Shown here: in pieces, positions 60,474 through 64,000 of the stretch | Layout: each line of letters starts with the position of its first letter | Position numbering within the stretch: position 1 is the stretch's first letter | DNA from: Balamuthia mandrillaris | Taxonomy: Eukaryota; Discosea; Longamoebia; Balamuthiidae | Assembly: GCA_031835245.1 (NCBI GenBank) | Contig: JAVKOQ010000191.1 | Span: 1 to 64,000, forward strand | Reading direction: 5' to 3' | DNA: 64,000 nucleotides | Translations under genes and position numbers: made by a program | The notes under the pieces: model-generated | The model's input: only the letters and a program-made list of their open reading frames with translations | What the model was told of the DNA's origin: nothing | The model's database searches: none

Positions 60474-61280
60474 CTCTTTCTCATTTCTTTCTTTCTTGTG
60501 GCTATTTCTTCTTAGCGACCTGAACTGATAGTTGACAACACATACAAAATAGACGGTAAATGGGAAGCTCAAAGGTTTCAGGCGCATCAGATCGGTGTGA
60601 ACGCGGTGTCATGGGCTCCTGCCGTGGAACCCACCGCCTTGCTCTCCACGAACGCCCCCGCCCAGCCCTACATCAAGCGCTTTGCTACTGCTGGTTGCGA
60701 TAACCTTGTGAAGATATGGAGGTGACTTTTTTCTTGTTCTCTCACTCTCTTTCATTGCTTGCTTATTGACAAGAATTCAAACATTACCATCAGATATTCA
60801 TCGACAGAAAATCAGTGGAAGTGCGAAGACACACTGAAGGGACACAAGGACTGGGTGAGGGATGTGGCCTGGGCGCCCAGCGTCGGCATGGTGTCCAGCA
60901 CTCTGGCCTCCTGCTCCCAGGACAAGACCGTCATCATCTGGACGCAGGAGGACTCGAGCAAGCCCTCCGCCTGGGACAGCACCGCCCTGCCCTCCTTCCC
61001 CGACGTGGTGTGGAGGGTCAGCTGGTCCATCACCGGCAACATCCTGGCCGTCTCCGGCGGGGACAACAAAGTGAGCCTGTGGCAGGCCAGCGTGGAGGCC
61101 GGCGAGGGCAAGTGGAAGTGCATCTCCTCGCTGGAGGAGAGCGGGGCCCCTGCCGCCCCTTCCTCCATGGGTGCTAGCGGTATCTCTCCTGCCTCCTCCT
61201 CCTCCGGACCTTCCTCCTCGGGTGCCAGCGGAAGCGGCGGCGTTCCTCCCCCCGAGCTTTCTTCTTTGGCGCAGCAGTAA
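59276..61280 (+). CDS. SEC13: Sec13-like COPII coat / nuclear pore WD40 protein
   Basis: Six exons (59276-59320, 59625-59746, 59922-60076, 60251-60345, 60516-60721, 60794-61280) give 370 codons. Sec13 forms the outer COPII cage with Sec31 and is also in the Nup84/Nup107 complex. Six WD-type blades are visible, with the family hallmarks [99 protein letters not shown] and [13 protein letters not shown]. The N-terminal [17 protein letters not shown] equals the insertion blade that Sec13 lends to partners. A Ser/Gly/Pro-rich tail of about 45 residues is extra. The intron before exon 5 is a TTTC repeat. The donor of exon 4 (after TCA at 60345) was chosen by phase. Confidence 0.93.
60368..60490 (+). 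repeat. (TTTC)n microsatellite in Sec13 intron 4
   Basis: About 110 bp of TTTC on the sense strand, the mirror of the AAAG tract in the minus-strand F-box gene. Confidence 0.9.
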
Positions 61281-61899
61281 CCCCTTTTTTTTTGTTATTT
61301 CTTTTTTTTTTTTTGCTTTCACTCTTTCGTTCTTTTTCTCACGCCAACCAAAAACCCTTCATAAAAACAAAATCGCATACATAAATAAAACATCATGACG
61401 ACACGATTCGTGCGAAACCTCGTGTCAAGACGACATGAAATTTTTCTCACGACGACATGAATAATGATAACCTCTCGCGTCGGGCGGAAGCAAACGGAAG
61501 AACGAAAATCCACGGACACGAAATGGGACAATGCGGGCGAAAAGTCAACAGGAAAAGATGGAACTTTTTGTTATCTTGTTGTTGCCTTTGGTACGTTTGT
61601 TTGTTCATTCAAATGATGCACGCGTTTATTCCTTTTATTTTTATTTCCTTGCTTACCTCTTTTTCTTTCTTGCACCGCGCCGCGTCCAAACCTTCCCTTG
61701 CGTCCTCCTTGATTCCACCACCGCACCCAACGTTTGGCGCCCCTCCCCACATTCCTTCTTTGTCAAACAACAAAAAAAAAAACAACTTATATATTTTATT
61801 CTCCAAACAAAAAAATTTCAAACGACCGATAGGTGATCACCTTTAGCTGCCCACCTTAAACCATTCGACGTAGATCCTCCTTAAGAGGTACCACCACCT
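61281..61899. other. Sec13 3' flank and spacer
   Basis: No gene recognised. It carries a cluster of GACGACATGA-type motifs (61394-61460) that is shared with the spacer at 38566. AT-rich from 61760 to 61815. Confidence 0.4.
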
Positions 61900-62027
61900 A
61901 AAGCGTAACTCCGACCGGTGAACCACCACCTTACCTTTATATCTCGGGAGTGACCGGAAGCAAAGCTGGTACCATCCCTCTGCTCGCTGGCCAAGGAGTT
62001 GCGGTAACAGGTAACATTGTAACGAAG
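61900..62027 (+). other. Possible 5' coding exon upstream of the MATE gene
   Basis: An open, non-repetitive stretch reads SVTPTGEPPPYLYISGVTGS and KAGTIPLLAGQGVAVTGN, ending at a GT donor (62028) in phase 0. The acceptor at 62409/62410 (gagaacag) would join it in frame to the MATE exon. No upstream start or acceptor was found. It may belong to this gene, to another gene, or be chance. Confidence 0.25.
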
Positions 62028-62313
62028 GTAACCTCTCTCTCTCTCTCTCTCTATCTGTCCTTCCTCCCGCTCCTCTCTTGCGCTCTTGCTCTCTCCGCCT
62101 TCTTCGTCGATGTCTCTCTTAGTTGCTTCGTCCATGTGTCTCTATCTCTCCAGCTCTCTGGCTCCCTCCTCGCTCTCTCCTCTCCTCTTTCTCTCCTCTC
62201 ATGCCCATGCTCTTACGCCTCTCTCTCTCTCTCCATCCATGCTCTCTTCCACACTCTCTCTGTCTCCCATGTCGCTCTCGCTCTCTCTCTCTCTCTCCAA
62301 CTCTCTGTCTCGG

Positions 62314-62350
<37 letters not shown>

Positions 62351-62394
62351 CGCTCTCTCAGCTCCCTCCTCTCTCTTTGTTCATATTCTGACCA
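62028..62394 (+). repeat. CT-rich low-complexity block, possible intron
   Basis: About 360 bp of CTCTCT-type repeats sit immediately upstream of the MATE start. By the strand rule seen in this window, it would fit an intron of a plus-strand gene. Confidence 0.5.
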
Positions 62395-64000
62395 ATGAAT
62401 GGAGAACAGGACATAATATCTGTAAGGATGGTAGCTGGTGAAGCTGTCCCTGTCGCAACGGAAACTCCACAACAAGAAGAGGAACAACATAGCGGAAGAG
62501 AATATGCAATAGCTATTCTTCCACTCTTCCCCCAGAAAGGTGAAGATGCACGAGACGAGAAAGAAGAAGCAGAACAGGATGAAGAAAGAGGACTTCTCTC
62601 TGACGAACATTCACAACAACCACCAAAACAATATAAACAGTCGTTAAAGTTGGCTTCATTATCAGCGAAGGATGCGATGGACGTCGACGAAGAAGCAATG
62701 AAGAAAGAGGAAGGAGAGGATGAGGAAGAAATGGAGATGAGGAAATGGTGGCTGACGAAAGGAGGGTGGAAGAAAGCGAGAATGGAGTTATGGTTGCTGT
62801 TACGGTTGTCTTTGCCGCTGTTGGTTGCTGATACTGCTCGTTATATTATGTTTATTACAGGTTCATTTGTTCTTTCGGTTGTTTGTTTTATTATATTTTC
62901 TTTCTCTTTCAGCTTCCTCTTTTTTAACCTCTCTTTGTTGGTTCTGTCTCGTCTTATCCTTCTGGCTCTAGTTTAACCCACTCAAAACCCATTCTTGTTC
63001 AAACAACACAACAGACACAGCCTTTTTGGGCCACTTAGGGAGAACGGAGATGGCGGCAGCGGCATTGGGCGGCGTATGGGCCGATTGTACACTCTACTTT
63101 GGAGTTGGCTTTGTCATGGCGATGGACACTTTGGTTGCTCAGGCTGAGGGAGCCAGTAAGTTTCTTCTTTCTGTTTATTCTTCTCGAAATTCTCTGTTCT
63201 CTTTGCTGCTTGTCCTTTTCTTTTTCTTTTTTTCTTTAGGCCTATAGTTCATTCTTGTCATTTCGTTCTGTCTTACTTCTTGTTCTTCTCGTTCTCGTTC
63301 TCGTTCTTCTTCTTCTTATTCTTCTTCTTCTTCTTCTGCTGCTGCTGCTTCTTCTTCTCACGTCACACCAACCAAACAAAACAATGAAGAAAACCACAGG
63401 ATGATTGGTTTGACGTTTGGAGTGAGCATTCTCTTCAACTTCCTCGTCTCATTGCCGATAGGGTTGGCCTGGTGGTTCGCAGATGTGGCTTTGATCATCG
63501 GAGGTATACCTGAGAACATTGCGCTGTTGGCCGCCTCTTTTGCTCGTTATCAAATATTGGGACTCTTTCCTCATCTTGTGTATAGGGTACGTTTGTTGCT
63601 CTTATTGCTGTTCTGCTTCTTATTCTTTTTCTTCCTCATCCTCTTCTTCTTCTCTCACTATGTTGTCGTTATTTAAATGTTGTTTTTCTGCTATAGGCAA
63701 TTATAAGATATTTATTGGGGCAAGAGATAACGATGCCAAGCATTGTAACTAACTGGATCGGCGTTGCTGCCAATGTACTCTCCTCTCCGTCTCTCCTTGC
63801 TTCTTGTTCTTCTTTCTTCTTCTTCGCTTCAAACTTGCTTGCTTATTTTTAACTGTTATAACAGTTTGGGTTGAATTGGATATTGATAAAAGGAGGGTTT
63901 GGGTGGAGCGGTTTAGGGTTCATCGGTGCTCCTTTGGCCACGTCCTTGTCTCGCATTCTTTGTCCGATATTGCTGTGGGGTTATGTCGTTCTTCGTGGCT
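62395..64000 (+). CDS. MATE-family multidrug/toxin efflux transporter (5' part)
   Basis: Cut by the window end. Exons: 62395-62860, 63021-63155, 63390-63586, 63697-63774, 63865-64000. The first 130 residues are acidic and Gln-rich, then the membrane part starts: LLLRLSLPLLVADTARYIMFITG, AFLGHLGRTEMAAAALGG, FVMAMDTLVAQAEGAKNHRMIG, LFNFLVSLPIGLAWWF, the pairing of YLLGQEITMPSIVTNWIGVAAN, and FGLNWILIKGGFGWSGLGFIGAPLATSLSRI. These match the MATE (DinF/NorM/human SLC47) pattern of the first half: AxxG in helix 1-2, the DTL-Q-GA motif of helix 2-3, and N-x-x-LI-G-G-W-G-GA in helix 5-6. It exchanges protons or sodium for organic cations. The 5' end may extend into an upstream exon. Confidence 0.9.

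Overview
This is nuclear DNA from an intron-rich microbial eukaryote. Almost every protein gene is split by GT-AG introns, mostly about 50-500 bp. The genes are eukaryotic: actin, RAD54, Sec13, TBC RabGAP, DNAJB12-type J protein, mitochondrial YME1 and VWA8, U6 snRNA. Three points favour an amoebozoan (free-living amoeba): an F-box gene carrying a Cbl/STAT-type SH2 module, an adenosylcobalamin-dependent (class II) ribonucleotide reductase, and F-box/ankyrin genes with GCPWDE-type repeats. I infer Amoebozoa and cannot fix a species. Non-coding DNA is dominated by CT/GA, CTTT and CTT microsatellites. Inside introns these are always pyrimidine-rich on the gene's sense strand.

Layout. 1-3.3 kb: 3' part of a RAD54-like recombination helicase (+). 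3.4-7.7 kb: two F-box genes (-); the first joins an F-box to a Cbl-like four-helix/EF/SH2 module. 8.4-9.5 kb: intronless actin (-), sharing a promoter region with an RSL1D1-like ribosome-biogenesis gene (+, 10.0-12.0). 12.1-13.4: glutathione S-transferase (-), divergent from class II ribonucleotide reductase (+, 13.7-17.0). 17.2-17.5: interrupted tRNA-like Pol III locus. 18.0-23.1: tandem pair of ferric-reductase/NADPH-oxidase-like genes (+). 23.8-24.3: U6 snRNA and a decayed partial copy. 24.9-27.8: YME1-like i-AAA protease (+). 28.5-31.1: TBC RabGAP (+). 31.1-33.3: TKL-type kinase (-). 34.2-37.6: large unrecognised protein (-). 38.7-42.6: lipase-fold/P-loop fusion (+). 42.8-44.9: ER J protein (+). 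45.4-46.1: unknown (+). 46.4-47.5: F-box/ankyrin (-). 47.9-54.6: compact 19-exon VWA8 (-). 54.9-56.5: PAC2-family chaperone (+). 56.8-58.3: EDR2-C/DUF1336 protein (-). 59.3-61.3: Sec13 (+). 62.4-end: MATE transporter (+, cut by the window).

The genes do not form one pathway, as expected in a eukaryote. Some themes recur: ubiquitin and protein quality control (three F-box genes, YME1, VWA8, J protein, PAC2), membrane traffic (TBC, Sec13, EDR2-C) and redox/nucleotide metabolism (GST, ferric-reductase/NOX pair, B12-dependent RNR). Exon boundaries were set by hand from GT-AG sites and reading phase. For nearly all complete genes the summed exon lengths are a multiple of three, but single boundaries may be off by a base or a few codons.

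The most unusual items are the F-box/Cbl-like SH2 protein, the catalytically altered lipase-fold/P-loop fusion, the VWA8 without its central region, the interrupted tRNA-like gene and the strand-phased intron microsatellites.
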